In this document: in pieces, positions 28,435 through 36,678 of the stretch
Numbering within the stretch: the stretch's first letter is position 1
Layout: the number at the start of each line of letters is the position of its first letter
NCBI RefSeq assembly: GCF_001006305.1
Contig: NZ_LBHJ01000012.1
Coordinates: 160,231 to 224,230, forward strand
Source of the DNA: Silvibacterium bohemicum
Lineage (GTDB): Bacteria > Acidobacteriota > Terriglobia > Terriglobales > Acidobacteriaceae
Length of the DNA: 64,000 bases
Direction of reading: 5' to 3'
Notes under the pieces: model-generated
Told to the model about the DNA's origin: nothing
Databases searched by the model: none
What the model saw: only the letters and a program-made list of their open reading frames with translations
Made by a program: the position numbers and the translations under genes

Positions 28435-28682
28435 GGGTGCCCCACATCTCGATCTTGAGATGTGGGATTCCACAAAAGCTGCAACTTCCCACAAACTTGT
28501 CACCCCGAGCGAGCACCGCGAGCCGAGCGCAGAAGTGTAAAGGATCTACAGGGACATTCTGTAAAGAAGGTCATGAGACTGAACACTCACGTTTGAGATG
28601 TGGGATTCAACAAAAGCTACAACTCCCCACACAAATTTGTCATCCCGAGCGAGCACAGCGAGCCGAGGGACCTGCAGTCCCC
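28435..28682. repeat. Tandem composite of palindromic repeats A and B
   Basis: A full family A palindrome (28435-28466) is followed by ggattccacaaaagct and a family B element (28498-28555). Then half of family A (gagatgtggg, from about 28592), the same linker with small changes, and family B again (28638-28680). A unit of roughly 85 bp is thus present twice. The rest of the gap between DUF1348 and lpdA shows no gene. Confidence 0.7.
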
Positions 28683-28701
28683 CTCCGCAGCTGAATAGAA
28701 A

Positions 28702-29178
28702 TTAAAGCCCCAGATCGCTCAACCCAGGATGATCCTCGGGACGCGTTCCCAGGGGCCAGTGATACAGACGCTCCGACTCCTTGATCGCCAGGTCGTTGAT
28801 GCTCGCATGCCGATGCTTCATCAGGCCGTTCTCGTCGAACTCCCAGTTCTCATTGCCATAAGAGCGATACCACTGTCCCGACGCGTCATGGCACTCATAC
28901 GCGAAACGCACCGCAATGCGATTTCCGTCGAAGGCCCAGAGCTCCTTAATCAGCCGGTAATCCAGTTCCTTGGCCCATTTGCGGGTCAGGAAGGCAACGA
29001 TCTCCGTTCGGCCGGTCACAAACTCCGATCGATTGCGCCAGATGCTGTCGACGGTATAGGCCAGCGAGACCTTCTCCGGGTTGCGGGAGTTCCAGCCATT
29101 TTCGCCGGCACGAACCTTCTGGATAGCGGTTTCACGGGTGAAGGGGGGCGCAAGGGTAGTCGCTACGGTCGATGTCAT
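28702..29178 (-). CDS. DUF1348 / SnoaL-like (NTF2-fold) protein
   Basis: 158 aa from ATG 29178, which has SD AGGAGA upstream; the open frame extends to 29247 without one. Core: [58 protein letters not shown], and the ending [22 protein letters not shown]1348 proteins are compact cone-shaped folds of unknown activity. It stands alone, with repeats downstream. Confidence 0.85.
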   Translation of the reverse strand: MTSTVATTLAPPFTRETAIQKVRAGENGWNSRNPEKVSLAYTVDSIWRNRSEFVTGRTEIVAFLTRKWAKELDYRLIKELWAFDGNRIAVRFAYECHDASGQWYRSYGNENWEFDENGLMKHRHASINDLAIKESERLYHWPLGTRPEDHPGLSDLGL

Positions 29179-29266
29179 TCGCTTTCTCCTGAATCTTTTC
29201 TCTAGTGAAAGATGCTCCGTGAGCGCTTTTGTTTCTTGAATCTTCAAGCCGTTGTGAGTTGTAACC

Positions 29267-29883
29267 TCATTGTTCGATCAAGCCTAGATCGCGGTCGATT
29301 CTGAATTGAGTCAACGGATAGTGGAGGGAGAGGTAGCAGATTCGACGCGCGTCATTCCAGTGCCAGTCGGATCCACCCGACCAGACGTTGAATCGATTCC
29401 CGAGATGATGCTTGCAAATGAGCAGTGCGCACTGCGCTGCAAGATCATAAGGGCGAAAGCCTGTCTTGCAGTCTTCGAATGGGCGATCGTCGGGATCGTC
29501 GACGGTGAGCGTGCGCGGCTTTACGACACGGGGCAGAAGAAATGGCTCGTAGCTGCAATTCCCGTTACACGTTCTGCGCCGAATCTCCACGCCGATGAAC
29601 CACCGCCCCACAACGGCGTCGTCTGAGGCGCCGACCCCCGATGCCAGTTCAGATGGAAATGGAATCGAGATTTCATCATTTTCAGGATGGCCGCAGGCGC
29701 TGACTCCGTTGAAAGCGATCGACTCCGCGCGGAGATTTGCGGAAGACCGTTGCCGCTGGGACCTGCCAGCGGAACACCCAAATCGTCTAAAGCGAGGATG
29801 CAGCGTTGGAGCTCCGAGACGATCAAGCAAAATGGTTCGGGATCAATATCTGCCGGACGGCGCCAATAGTGATTGGCGCCCAT
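29267..29883 (-). pseudogene. Unknown protein gene interrupted by a frameshift
   Basis: Two minus-strand frames together read as one protein of about 205 aa. The first runs from ATG 29883 (MGANHYWRRPADIDPEPFCL..GVPLAGPSGNGLPQISARS). The second continues from about 29725 (SIAFNGVSACGHPENDEIS..YEPFLLPR..CKTGFRPYDLAAQCALLICKHHLGN) to 29267. The offset fits a one-base deletion in the gcgcggagtcg stretch near 29720-29730. The second half has GHxxN and Cys residues but no family I can name. Begins 11 bp after hemB. A true mutation or a sequence error cannot be told apart here. Confidence 0.6.
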
Positions 29884-29894
29884 ACCAGTCTGCT

Positions 29895-30992
29895 TTAGCC
29901 CAGCACCCGAGCCGCATCCTTAGCAAAATAAGTCACGATAAACCCAGCACCTGCGCGCCGGATCGACAGCAGCGACTCCATCATCGCCCGCTGCGGCTCC
30001 AGCCAGCCCTTGGCAAAGGCCGCCTGCAGCATCGAGTACTCGCCCGACACCTGATACGCCCCGATCGGCGCATCGAAGCGCTCCCGCGCCGCGCGAATCA
30101 CATCCAGATACGGCATCGCCGGCTTCATCAGGATCATGTCCGCGCCCTCGCCCAGATCCTGATCGATCTCGCGCATCGCCTCGCGCAGATTCGCCCCATC
30201 CATCTGGTAGCTGCGTCGGTCGCCGAACTGCGGAGCCGAATCCGCCGCCTCGCGAAACGGCCCATAAAACGCCGATGCGAACTTCGCGGCATAAGACAGG
30301 ATCGGAATCTGCTCGTAGCCTTCCTCGTCCATCTCGTCGCGAATCGCCGCCACGCGCCCATCCATCATGTCGCTCGGAGCCACGATATCCGCACCCGCCG
30401 CAGCCAGCGACACGGCCGTCTTCGAGATCAGGCGCAGGCTCGAATCGTTTTCGATCTCATAGTCGGCATCCGAACCGCTATCCGATTTTCCCGAACCAGC
30501 GGCGGACTTTTTCGCCGCCGCCGACCCCTTCGTTGAAGAACTACTCGCCCCCGAACTGCTCGCCCCCGAACTACTCTTCGTCTTCTTCACGATCCCGCAA
30601 TGGCCATGCGAGGTGTATTCGCACAGGCAGACATCGGCGATGAGCAGCAGCTTCTTCGCCGCCGCCGCCTTCTTCAGCTCGCGCAGTCCGCTCTGCACGA
30701 TTCCATTTTCGTCGTAAGCGCCCGAGCCCTTTTCGTCCTTCGACTCCGGCAGCCCAAAGAGCAGCAGGCCGCCGAGACCAAGCGCCGCAGCCTCTTCAGC
30801 TTCCTTCACCGCTTCATCGATAGAGAGATTGAAGACGCCGGGCATCGAGCCGATCTCTTTGCGCACACCTTCACCGGGGCAAAGAAACAAGGGATAAATC
30901 AGCGCAGAGGGCTCAAGGCTCGTCTCACGCACCAGGCTGCGCATAGCCTCCGAGCGTCGCAGACGGCGCAAACGCGTAACAGGAAATTCCAT
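29895..30992 (-). CDS. hemB: Delta-aminolevulinic acid dehydratase with low-complexity insert
   Basis: 365 aa. Condenses two 5-aminolevulinates to porphobilinogen in haem synthesis. Schiff-base lysines K237 ([14 protein letters not shown]) and K290 ([12 protein letters not shown]). Zinc cysteines C122, C124 and C132 in [14 protein letters not shown]. Immediately after this motif, residues about 137-177 are a Ser/Ala/Gly/Lys stretch where other HemB proteins have a short loop before the EIENDSSL segment. The remaining sequence is standard. TAAAAT lies 6 nt before the ATG and no SD is seen. Confidence 0.93.
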   Translation of the reverse strand: MEFPVTRLRRLRRSEAMRSLVRETSLEPSALIYPLFLCPGEGVRKEIGSMPGVFNLSIDEAVKEAEEAAALGLGGLLLFGLPESKDEKGSGAYDENGIVQSGLRELKKAAAAKKLLLIADVCLCEYTSHGHCGIVKKTKSSSGASSSGASSSSTKGSAAAKKSAAGSGKSDSGSDADYEIENDSSLRLISKTAVSLAAAGADIVAPSDMMDGRVAAIRDEMDEEGYEQIPILSYAAKFASAFYGPFREAADSAPQFGDRRSYQMDGANLREAMREIDQDLGEGADMILMKPAMPYLDVIRAARERFDAPIGAYQVSGEYSMLQAAFAKGWLEPQRAMMESLLSIRRAGAGFIVTYFAKDAARVLG

Positions 30993-30998
30993 ATCTTG

Positions 30999-31004
30999 AT
31001 TTTA
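30999..31004 (-). promoter_or_regulatory. hemB: Putative -10 box (TAAAAT) of hemB, leaderless
   Basis: TAAAAT on the minus strand, 6 nt before the hemB ATG, with no SD between. Same geometry as at marR, mutS2, folC and rlmH. Confidence 0.5.
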
Positions 31005-31017
31005 AAGCGTGCGGGAT

Positions 31018-31422
31018 TCACGGTTTCGTTTGGCAAAATTGCGGCGGAAGGATCGATCGTCCCGGTTGCGAAATGTGCCAGCCCGGTGGCATTACTCTGG
31101 CCATTACGGGCTTCGCTTTACCGTCCCACGTGTACAGGATCGGATATCCCCACACGACGAAGCCGTTCACTACTTTCTTCTTTCCTCGCAGCGGCACAAT
31201 CACCTGAAAGTGATCTCCTTCGCAGACGCGTTTCCGAAACCCCAGCGTGGTTCCAAAGCGTCCCGCGGCGGAAAGCTTTATCCAGCTATCCAGGAAGTCA
31301 TCGGTTGCGTTGAATCCATTTTGAAGCAGATTCAGCTTGACCGTGAACCTGGCCGTTCGAGCTGCCGTCCCACCGGACTCATCTTCGAATAGCGATTCTC
31401 CTTCGTACACGGAACGGATCAT
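31018..31422 (-). CDS. Hypothetical protein
   Basis: 134 aa from ATG 31422, which has AAGGAG 8 nt upstream; the open frame reaches 31440. Content is beta-rich (ARFTVKLNLLQNG, GDHFQVIVPLRGKKKVVNGFVVWGYPILYTW), loosely like a PilZ-type barrel, but no RxxxR/DxSxxG signature is seen. No signal peptide or membrane helix. Its stop lies just upstream of the hemB -10 on the same strand. Function unknown. Confidence 0.55.
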   Translation of the reverse strand: MIRSVYEGESLFEDESGGTAARTARFTVKLNLLQNGFNATDDFLDSWIKLSAAGRFGTTLGFRKRVCEGDHFQVIVPLRGKKKVVNGFVVWGYPILYTWDGKAKPVMARVMPPGWHISQPGRSILPPQFCQTKP

Positions 31423-31579
31423 TGCAGTGCTCCTTGCCAATTGAGTAGATCAAGCTTCTCGGAAAAGGGGCAGTCCCGTCTTCGAGCGACGCAAGGAAAC
31501 GCTTCATTGTGGCAAAGAGTGGCAACGATGGAGACGTCTTGAGCGGACTGTTTTCATGTCAGGGCCGTCCTCCAGACCT

Positions 31580-31672
31580 GTGATCCCGAGCGAGCACCGC
31601 GAGCCGAGGGACCAGCAGTTTCCATCCCTCAAACAAAACCGGGTGCCCCACATCTGGATTTTCAGATGTGGG
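31580..31672. repeat. Family B repeat followed by family A palindrome
   Basis: Family B (31580-31622) and family A (31641-31672; here with tctggattttcaga in the loop, both arms changed together so that pairing is kept). Sits between two minus-strand genes. Confidence 0.7.
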
Positions 31673-31696
31673 TTCTACCCTGCAGTCAAAGTGGAG

Positions 31697-32266
31697 TTAC
31701 AAGAGCGGCTCCCGGCACTTCATCTGCTCATACTCAACCGCGGAAGCCGCCGGAAACAGCGCCCACAGCGTATAGATCGCCAGAGCCGTTCCCGTAATCG
31801 GTTTGATGAGCGTAAGAAAAGCCGCGACCAGCGCCAACATGCGCGCCCACGGCGCTCGCCGCGCCAGCGCAATACCCGTCACCGCGGAAAGAATCGTCCG
31901 CGCAATCGTGGAGAAGAGGATCACAGGCCCTAGCCAGGCCATGCGATTGAAGGGAAACTCCCCAAAGGGCCCATGATTCCAGTGCCCGAAATAATGTCCC
32001 AGCGGTCCGCCCGCAAAGAACGACAGAGCCAGCAGCCCTTGGAACATGGTCCACGCCGCATAGGCGATCCACAACACGCTCACCGCCTGCAGGTGCCGGT
32101 GAACGCGGTTATAAACATAACCAACCGGAGGAATAACCACTCCACCATAAGCCACCGGCCCGCCAACAGGCCCTCCTGCAAGCCCCGCTACCGGAACCGC
32201 CCGCCCGCACCGCAAACAATACTGCTGCCCCGGAGTAATCGGTTGTCCACACCCGCTACAGAACAT
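31697..32266 (-). CDS. Zinc-ribbon membrane protein
   Basis: 189 aa. N-terminal zinc ribbon MFCSGCGQPITPGQQYCLRCG (four Cys in two CxxC pairs), a Gly/Pro/Val linker, then about four hydrophobic segments (SVLWIAYAAWTMFQGLLALSF, WLGPVILFSTIARTILSAVTG, MLALVAAFLTLI, ALAIYTLWALFP). A common but uncharacterised arrangement. The C-terminus is cytosolic if the ribbon is. Flanked by repeats on both sides. Confidence 0.8.
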   Translation of the reverse strand: MFCSGCGQPITPGQQYCLRCGRAVPVAGLAGGPVGGPVAYGGVVIPPVGYVYNRVHRHLQAVSVLWIAYAAWTMFQGLLALSFFAGGPLGHYFGHWNHGPFGEFPFNRMAWLGPVILFSTIARTILSAVTGIALARRAPWARMLALVAAFLTLIKPITGTALAIYTLWALFPAASAVEYEQMKCREPLL

Positions 32267-32328
32267 GTTGGCCCTCCTTTACAACAAAAGAACCTGAAAG
32301 AAAGTACGTATGCAGAGCCGCGCGGGTT

Positions 32329-32535
32329 CCCGCCGGCTAAGAAGCGGTTGGCTAAAAGCCGGTTAGCTAGAGTGCGGTTGGCTAAAAAGCGGTCAGCTAA
32401 AAACCGGGTGCCCCACATCTCGCTTCTGAGATGTGGGTAAACTCTTCTCTTCGGATACCACAACCCCCGCGACCCGCTTCTCAGCCATCCGCCCTTCAGC
32501 CAACCGCTTCCCCCGCGACCCGCTTTTCAGCCGAC
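32329..32535. repeat. Inverted arrays of a 15-17 bp repeat around a family A palindrome
   Basis: Left: several degenerate copies of gcggttggctaaaa (32329-32404). Centre: a family A palindrome (32406-32437). Right: copies of the reverse-oriented unit, cccgcttttcagcc (32469-32535). The right array runs straight into the mutS2 -10 box. The whole 280-bp gap upstream of mutS2 is made of these repeats. Confidence 0.65.
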
Positions 32536-32541
32536 TATCAT
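32536..32541 (+). promoter_or_regulatory. Putative -10 box (TATCAT) of mutS2, leaderless
   Basis: TATCAT ends 6 nt before ATG 32548; no SD is seen. The repeat cccgcttttcagcc abuts it upstream. Confidence 0.5.
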
Positions 32542-32547
32542 GTAAAC

Positions 32548-35145
32548 ATGCCCCTGGCGCATCCTATTCCGTCAATCGTCAGCGATTGTAGCCGTTCCGC
32601 GCTCGAGTGGGATCGTTTTCTCGCGCTGCTCTCCGCCTACGCCCAATCCGCCACCGGCCGCGACTGGCTGCTCGCCCTCGCGCCCTCGACCGACCGCGAT
32701 TGGATCGACCGCCAGCACGCCCTGGTCGCTGAAATGCGCCTGCTGCTCAACGAAGGAGTCCGGCCATCCGTCGGCTCCCTCTTCGATCCCTCGGACCTGC
32801 TGGCCAAGTCGCGCATCGAAGGCGCAGCTCTCGAAGCCGAAGAGATTCGCCGCGTAGTCAACCTCGCCGAAGACGTTTCGGCATGGGCCTCGATCATCGC
32901 CCAACCGCCACAATCGCTCGCCGATGCATTACCTGAGCTCTGCGCTCTGAGCTCTGAGCTCTGCTCGACCCCGCTCACGCCGCTCGTCGAGTCGCTGCGC
33001 GACCGCATCCTGCCCGACGGGAGCCTCACCGATGACGCCTCGCCCGAGCTGCGCCGCATCCGCCGCGAGATGGATCGTCAACAAAAAGCCATCGAAGACA
33101 GCCTGCGCGGAGCCTTGCGCCGCTTCGCCGAAGGCGGCTCGACGCAGGATGACCTCATCACCATCCGCGGCGAGCGCTTCGTCATCCCTGTCAAGGCCGA
33201 GTGGAAGCGCCGTGTGCAAGGCGTCGTTCATGGATCGAGCTCGTCCGGGCAAACGGTCTACGTCGAGCCCCTCGAAACCATCGAGCTCAACAACGACCTC
33301 GTCCGATTATTAGAGGACGAACAGGCCGAGATCCATCGCATCTTCGCGCAGATGACCCGCCAGATAGGCCAGTACGCGCCAACCATCCTGAAGGGCTCCG
33401 AAGTCCTCGCCGAAGTCGACACCCTGCACGCCCGCTCCCGCTTCGCGCAGGAATACAACTGCATCGCCCCAAAGTTCTCGCTAAGCGACACACCGTCCAC
33501 TGCATCGGGTGCCCCACATCTCGATTCTGAGATGTGGGATCAAACCCAGGTAGGAGCGGGCTTCAGCCCGCGGACCGCGCACACCGAGCAGAAAGGGGCT
33601 TTAGCCCCCGAGGCCAACCTAACCCTAAAACACGCCCGCCATCCTCTCCTCGAACATCGCCTCAAAGCCCAGGGAGGAGCCATCGTTCCGGTCAGCCTCG
33701 CGCTCACCACCGACGACCGCCAGCTCATCATCAGCGGTCCCAACACCGGAGGCAAAACCGTCGGCCTCAAGACCACCGGCCTGCTCGCCATCATGGCCCA
33801 GAGCGGCGTGCCCGTCTCCGTCGAAGAAGCCGTCTTCCCCATCTTCGACGCCTTCCTCGCCGACATTGGCGACGCGCAATCCATCGAGCAGAACCTGTCG
33901 ACTTTCTCCGCGCATATCGTGAACCTCAACCGCATCGCCGCCCGCGCAGATTCGGCATCGCTCGTTCTTCTGGATGAATTAGGCTCCGCCACCGACCCCG
34001 AAGAGGGCGCAGCCCTGGCCGTCGCCATCGCCGAGCACTTCCTGCACGCGCGCTGCTGGTCCATCATCTCCACGCACCACACCTCGCTCAAGGTCTATGC
34101 CGAGAACACCGAGGGCGTCATCAACGCCGCCGTGGGATTCAACGAGCAGACCCTCGCCCCCACCTACGAGCTACGCCAGGGCGTGCCGGGAGCCTCCGCC
34201 GGCATCAACATCGCCGCCCGCCTCGGCCTCGCACCGGAGATGGTCGCGTCCGCGCGCCGCCGCCTCAGCACGCAGACCCTCGACATCGGCCGCTTCCTCG
34301 ACAGCCTGCACCAGCAGCTCCGCGAAGTCACCGCCGAGCGCGCCCGCTACCAGATACTTGAAGGCGAATTAAAGAGGGAGAAGCAGAGACTCGAAGCTGA
34401 CGGCATGAAGGAGTGGCGCGCCAAGGTCAAGGAGATGGAGCACCAGCTCGCGTCTCTGCTGAAAGATTTTGAGTACCAGGCGCGCGAGACGGTCAAGGCC
34501 ATCGACGACAAGGCCGCCCAACAAAAGCTAAGTAAGGATGCTGAGCGCCGCATCGCCCGCCTGCGCCGCGAGTTTGCCGAGGGCTTCAACGCCTCGGTCG
34601 TCGCCACGCACACCGGAGCCGACAAGGGCGATGCCCACGCCCAGCCGCACATCGTGCGCCACATCTCCGCGGGGGACACCGTCAAGCTCAAGACGCTGGG
34701 CAAGACCGCCACCGTGCAGCGCCAGATCGACGACAAGAACTTCGAAGTCTCCGTCGGCATCATGAAGATGCGCGTAGCCCGCGACGAGATCGCCGAGGTC
34801 ATCCACTCGCCATCCAATACCAACCAGCGCCAGACGCCGCTCCAGGCCGTACGCCGGCGCAGCGGAGTCTCAGTATCCATGGCCGAACCCGACGCCAGCA
34901 TCAGTTGGGAGATCAACGTAATCGGCCGCACCGCCGACGAAGCTCAGGACGAAGTAGAGAAGTTCTTAGACAAAGCATTCCTGAACGGCCTGCCCAGAAT
35001 AAGAATCATCCACGGGACCGGAATGGGGATCTTAAGAAGAACCCTAAGAGAATGGCTAAAACACCACCCCCAGGTAGCCACAGTAACCGAGCCAGGACAG
35101 AACGAAGGCGGAGCTGGTGCTACGGTGGTGGAGTTTAAAGAGTAA
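32548..35145 (+). CDS. mutS2: Endonuclease/ATPase MutS2, with repeat-derived insert
   Basis: 865 aa from ATG 32548 (earlier in-frame codons lie in repeats). MutS core helices, Walker A GPNTGGKT (397-404), Walker B region LVLLDELGSATDPEEG, STHHTSLK, a long coiled coil, and a C-terminal Smr nuclease domain (EINVIGRTADEAQDEVEKF, IIHGTGMGILR). MutS2 acts on branched DNA or stalled ribosomes depending on species. Residues about 320-357 (GAPHLDSEMWDQ..FSPRTAHTEQKGALAPEAN) are encoded by two intergenic-type repeats inserted in frame, just before the conserved LKHARHPLLEH. Confidence 0.92.
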   Translation: MPLAHPIPSIVSDCSRSALEWDRFLALLSAYAQSATGRDWLLALAPSTDRDWIDRQHALVAEMRLLLNEGVRPSVGSLFDPSDLLAKSRIEGAALEAEEIRRVVNLAEDVSAWASIIAQPPQSLADALPELCALSSELCSTPLTPLVESLRDRILPDGSLTDDASPELRRIRREMDRQQKAIEDSLRGALRRFAEGGSTQDDLITIRGERFVIPVKAEWKRRVQGVVHGSSSSGQTVYVEPLETIELNNDLVRLLEDEQAEIHRIFAQMTRQIGQYAPTILKGSEVLAEVDTLHARSRFAQEYNCIAPKFSLSDTPSTASGAPHLDSEMWDQTQVGAGFSPRTAHTEQKGALAPEANLTLKHARHPLLEHRLKAQGGAIVPVSLALTTDDRQLIISGPNTGGKTVGLKTTGLLAIMAQSGVPVSVEEAVFPIFDAFLADIGDAQSIEQNLSTFSAHIVNLNRIAARADSASLVLLDELGSATDPEEGAALAVAIAEHFLHARCWSIISTHHTSLKVYAENTEGVINAAVGFNEQTLAPTYELRQGVPGASAGINIAARLGLAPEMVASARRRLSTQTLDIGRFLDSLHQQLREVTAERARYQILEGELKREKQRLEADGMKEWRAKVKEMEHQLASLLKDFEYQARETVKAIDDKAAQQKLSKDAERRIARLRREFAEGFNASVVATHTGADKGDAHAQPHIVRHISAGDTVKLKTLGKTATVQRQIDDKNFEVSVGIMKMRVARDEIAEVIHSPSNTNQRQTPLQAVRRRSGVSVSMAEPDASISWEINVIGRTADEAQDEVEKFLDKAFLNGLPRIRIIHGTGMGILRRTLREWLKHHPQVATVTEPGQNEGGAGATVVEFKE
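33507..33618. repeat. Family A palindrome plus REP-like element inside mutS2
   Basis: 33507-33538 is a full family A palindrome, identical in arms to the intergenic copies. 33550-33618 holds ggagcgggcttcagcccgcgg and aaaggggctttagcccccgagg, two REP-like hairpins. The insert has no stop in the mutS2 frame, and conserved protein sequence continues on both sides. Confidence 0.85.
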
Positions 35146-35411
35146 GGTTCTGTCAATGGCTACATCGCGATCGCTTAAACTCACACTCCCATATAGAACA
35201 AATCACGTTCATAGAGTGCATTTTCTGATGCGAAATGCGGCCGCTGGAGATTAATCTGTGCAAGGTGTGAAATTCATTGTTATCGTTGCGTCTAAATCTG
35301 TATGAAAGTTTGAGAATGCCTTCCCGCAGTCGGGGTAAACGTCTTGGTGCCGATAGGAATAACGTGCATCGTCAGACGGAAGGCAGTCTAGGTCGAGATT
35401 GCGGAGGGCAT

Positions 35412-35948
35412 ATGAGCACCTTCAAAAGAGAGAAATTTAAAACGCTTGTTCACTTCATTTGCTCTAGATGCGAGAATCCCTCTCGTTTAGGAGCAACCAA
35501 GTTAAACAAAGTGATTTGGTATACAGAAACCAGTTCTTTTTTGAAAACAGACGAGCCTCTAACTGGCGTGAAGTTCGTCAAGGGAGAATACGGCCCCAGG
35601 GCTCACGCCATAGTTCCGGTTATTAATGAGCTAGTAGAGGATCATGCCATCCTCGTTAAGGATGCTGTCTACTATGGCAAGCCGAAGAAAGAATATATTT
35701 CTCTGACTGAGCCGCAAATAGACGGCCTTTTCACCGCGCAGGAAATAAGCCTTATAGATCGGATGATCACCATGGTGTGCGACCAAAATACCGCGAAGTC
35801 CGTGAGCGATGCCACCCACAACGAGATCTGGAAGGCTGCCGAGATTGGCGAAGAAATTCCTATATATACAGTCTTAGCCAATCGCGGGGAGATAACCGAG
35901 GAGGATGTGCAGTGGGCAGATCGCAAGATTGCGGAACTCACTCGATAA
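35412..35948 (+). CDS. Panacea-domain (DUF4065/SocA-like) putative antitoxin
   Basis: 178 aa from ATG 35412, preceded by SD GGAGGG; an open frame continues upstream without one. KFKTLVHFICSRCENPSRLGATKLNKVIWYTE..LTGVKFVKGEYGPRAHAI is the Panacea signature (LNKLLYY..G..F..-.YGP). Panacea is known as the neutralising module of many unrelated toxins. The next gene starts on the very next base, as expected of an antitoxin-toxin pair. AT content is higher than in surrounding genes, which suggests transfer. Confidence 0.82.
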   Translation: MSTFKREKFKTLVHFICSRCENPSRLGATKLNKVIWYTETSSFLKTDEPLTGVKFVKGEYGPRAHAIVPVINELVEDHAILVKDAVYYGKPKKEYISLTEPQIDGLFTAQEISLIDRMITMVCDQNTAKSVSDATHNEIWKAAEIGEEIPIYTVLANRGEITEEDVQWADRKIAELTR

Positions 35949-36218
35949 ATGCAACTACGGACGTTGATTCATGACCCTGAAGTATCACAAGATATAGACG
36001 CCGCCTCGAAAACATTTCGATTAGTCCACGAATCGATCGAAGCCATAGAGTGGTATTTGAGCCGCAGGCCTGAGGCTGGAACGCATCGGTCAGGCATTTA
36101 TTGGATTTATCGCCAATCTGGATGTAAGGCGCTCAAAATTCCTGACATCACTGTGCTTTATTCATTCACAGATAACGAAGTCACGCTGCATGCAGCTCTG
36201 TTCAGAGGCTCTCAATAG
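35949..36218 (+). CDS. Small protein, putative toxin partner of Panacea gene
   Basis: 89 aa, ATG directly abutting the TAA of the Panacea gene. The sequence SKTFRLVHESIEAIEWYLSRRPEAGT..IPDITVLYSFTDNEVTLHAALFRG resembles the helix-hairpin plus C-terminal strands of RelE/ParE-fold toxins (compare the VLYS..DN.V.I ending). No catalytic assignment is possible. Its size, position and absence of membrane segments fit a toxin. Function is inferred mainly from context. Confidence 0.6.
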   Translation: MQLRTLIHDPEVSQDIDAASKTFRLVHESIEAIEWYLSRRPEAGTHRSGIYWIYRQSGCKALKIPDITVLYSFTDNEVTLHAALFRGSQ

Positions 36219-36223
36219 CGCTC

Positions 36224-36254
36224 GGGTGCCCACATCTCGCCATTGAGATGTGGG
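36224..36254. repeat. Palindromic repeat, family A
   Basis: gggtgcccacatctcg/gagatgtggg just past the Panacea pair, with one C fewer than other copies. Possible terminator. Confidence 0.65.
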
Positions 36255-36261
36255 CTTCCAC

Positions 36262-36346
36262 TTACGACACAACCAACACCTTCCGCGGCCTCCCACCCTT
36301 TAACCCATTCGCCCGTGAAGCCCGCTTCTTGGCCTTGCTCATAACC
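36262..36346 (-). pseudogene. Detached 3' end of a DUF2442 gene
   Basis: The minus strand encodes SKAKKRASRANGLKGGRPRK then VLVVS and a stop, nearly the same as the last 25 residues of the DUF2442 gene at 37608. Both copies are preceded by a family A-like half site and the string ttccacttacgac. It is a duplicated or left-behind gene end, not a gene. Confidence 0.75.
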
Positions 36347-36678
36347 ACCCCTTCGCGTCGGCACGCCGCCAGATTTTCAGGTGTGGGTCTGGATCAATCG
36401 GCGGATAGAAGTCCACTTAGAGAGCCTCCTTCTATCTCGCCTGCTTCTGAATCACCCTACGAAAAGATTTAGGAAACACGCTTCAAGTTTTTTAGAGCCC
36501 TCACGGTTCCAAGGTCATCCCCGGCAACACGTGATGTATAACTGTACGAGAAAAAAAGCGCTAACTTTCTACACGGGACGCGGCGGACTTAGGCCACGCG
36601 GGGAGTGACATCATTACTCCAAGCAGGTCGCCCGGACGGAGTAAACGACTGGCTTAAATCAGATGTCAGGAGAGAGAA
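36347..36678. other. Intergenic region, mostly remnants
   Basis: A weak family A-like string (ccagattttcaggtgtggg, about 36370) and no gene. It ends with the SD of the DUF4239 gene. Confidence 0.4.

Noticed and set aside
29306-29626. Plus-strand frame of 106 codons
   Set aside because: Overlaps the minus-strand split gene, which has the more protein-like composition and sits directly after hemB.
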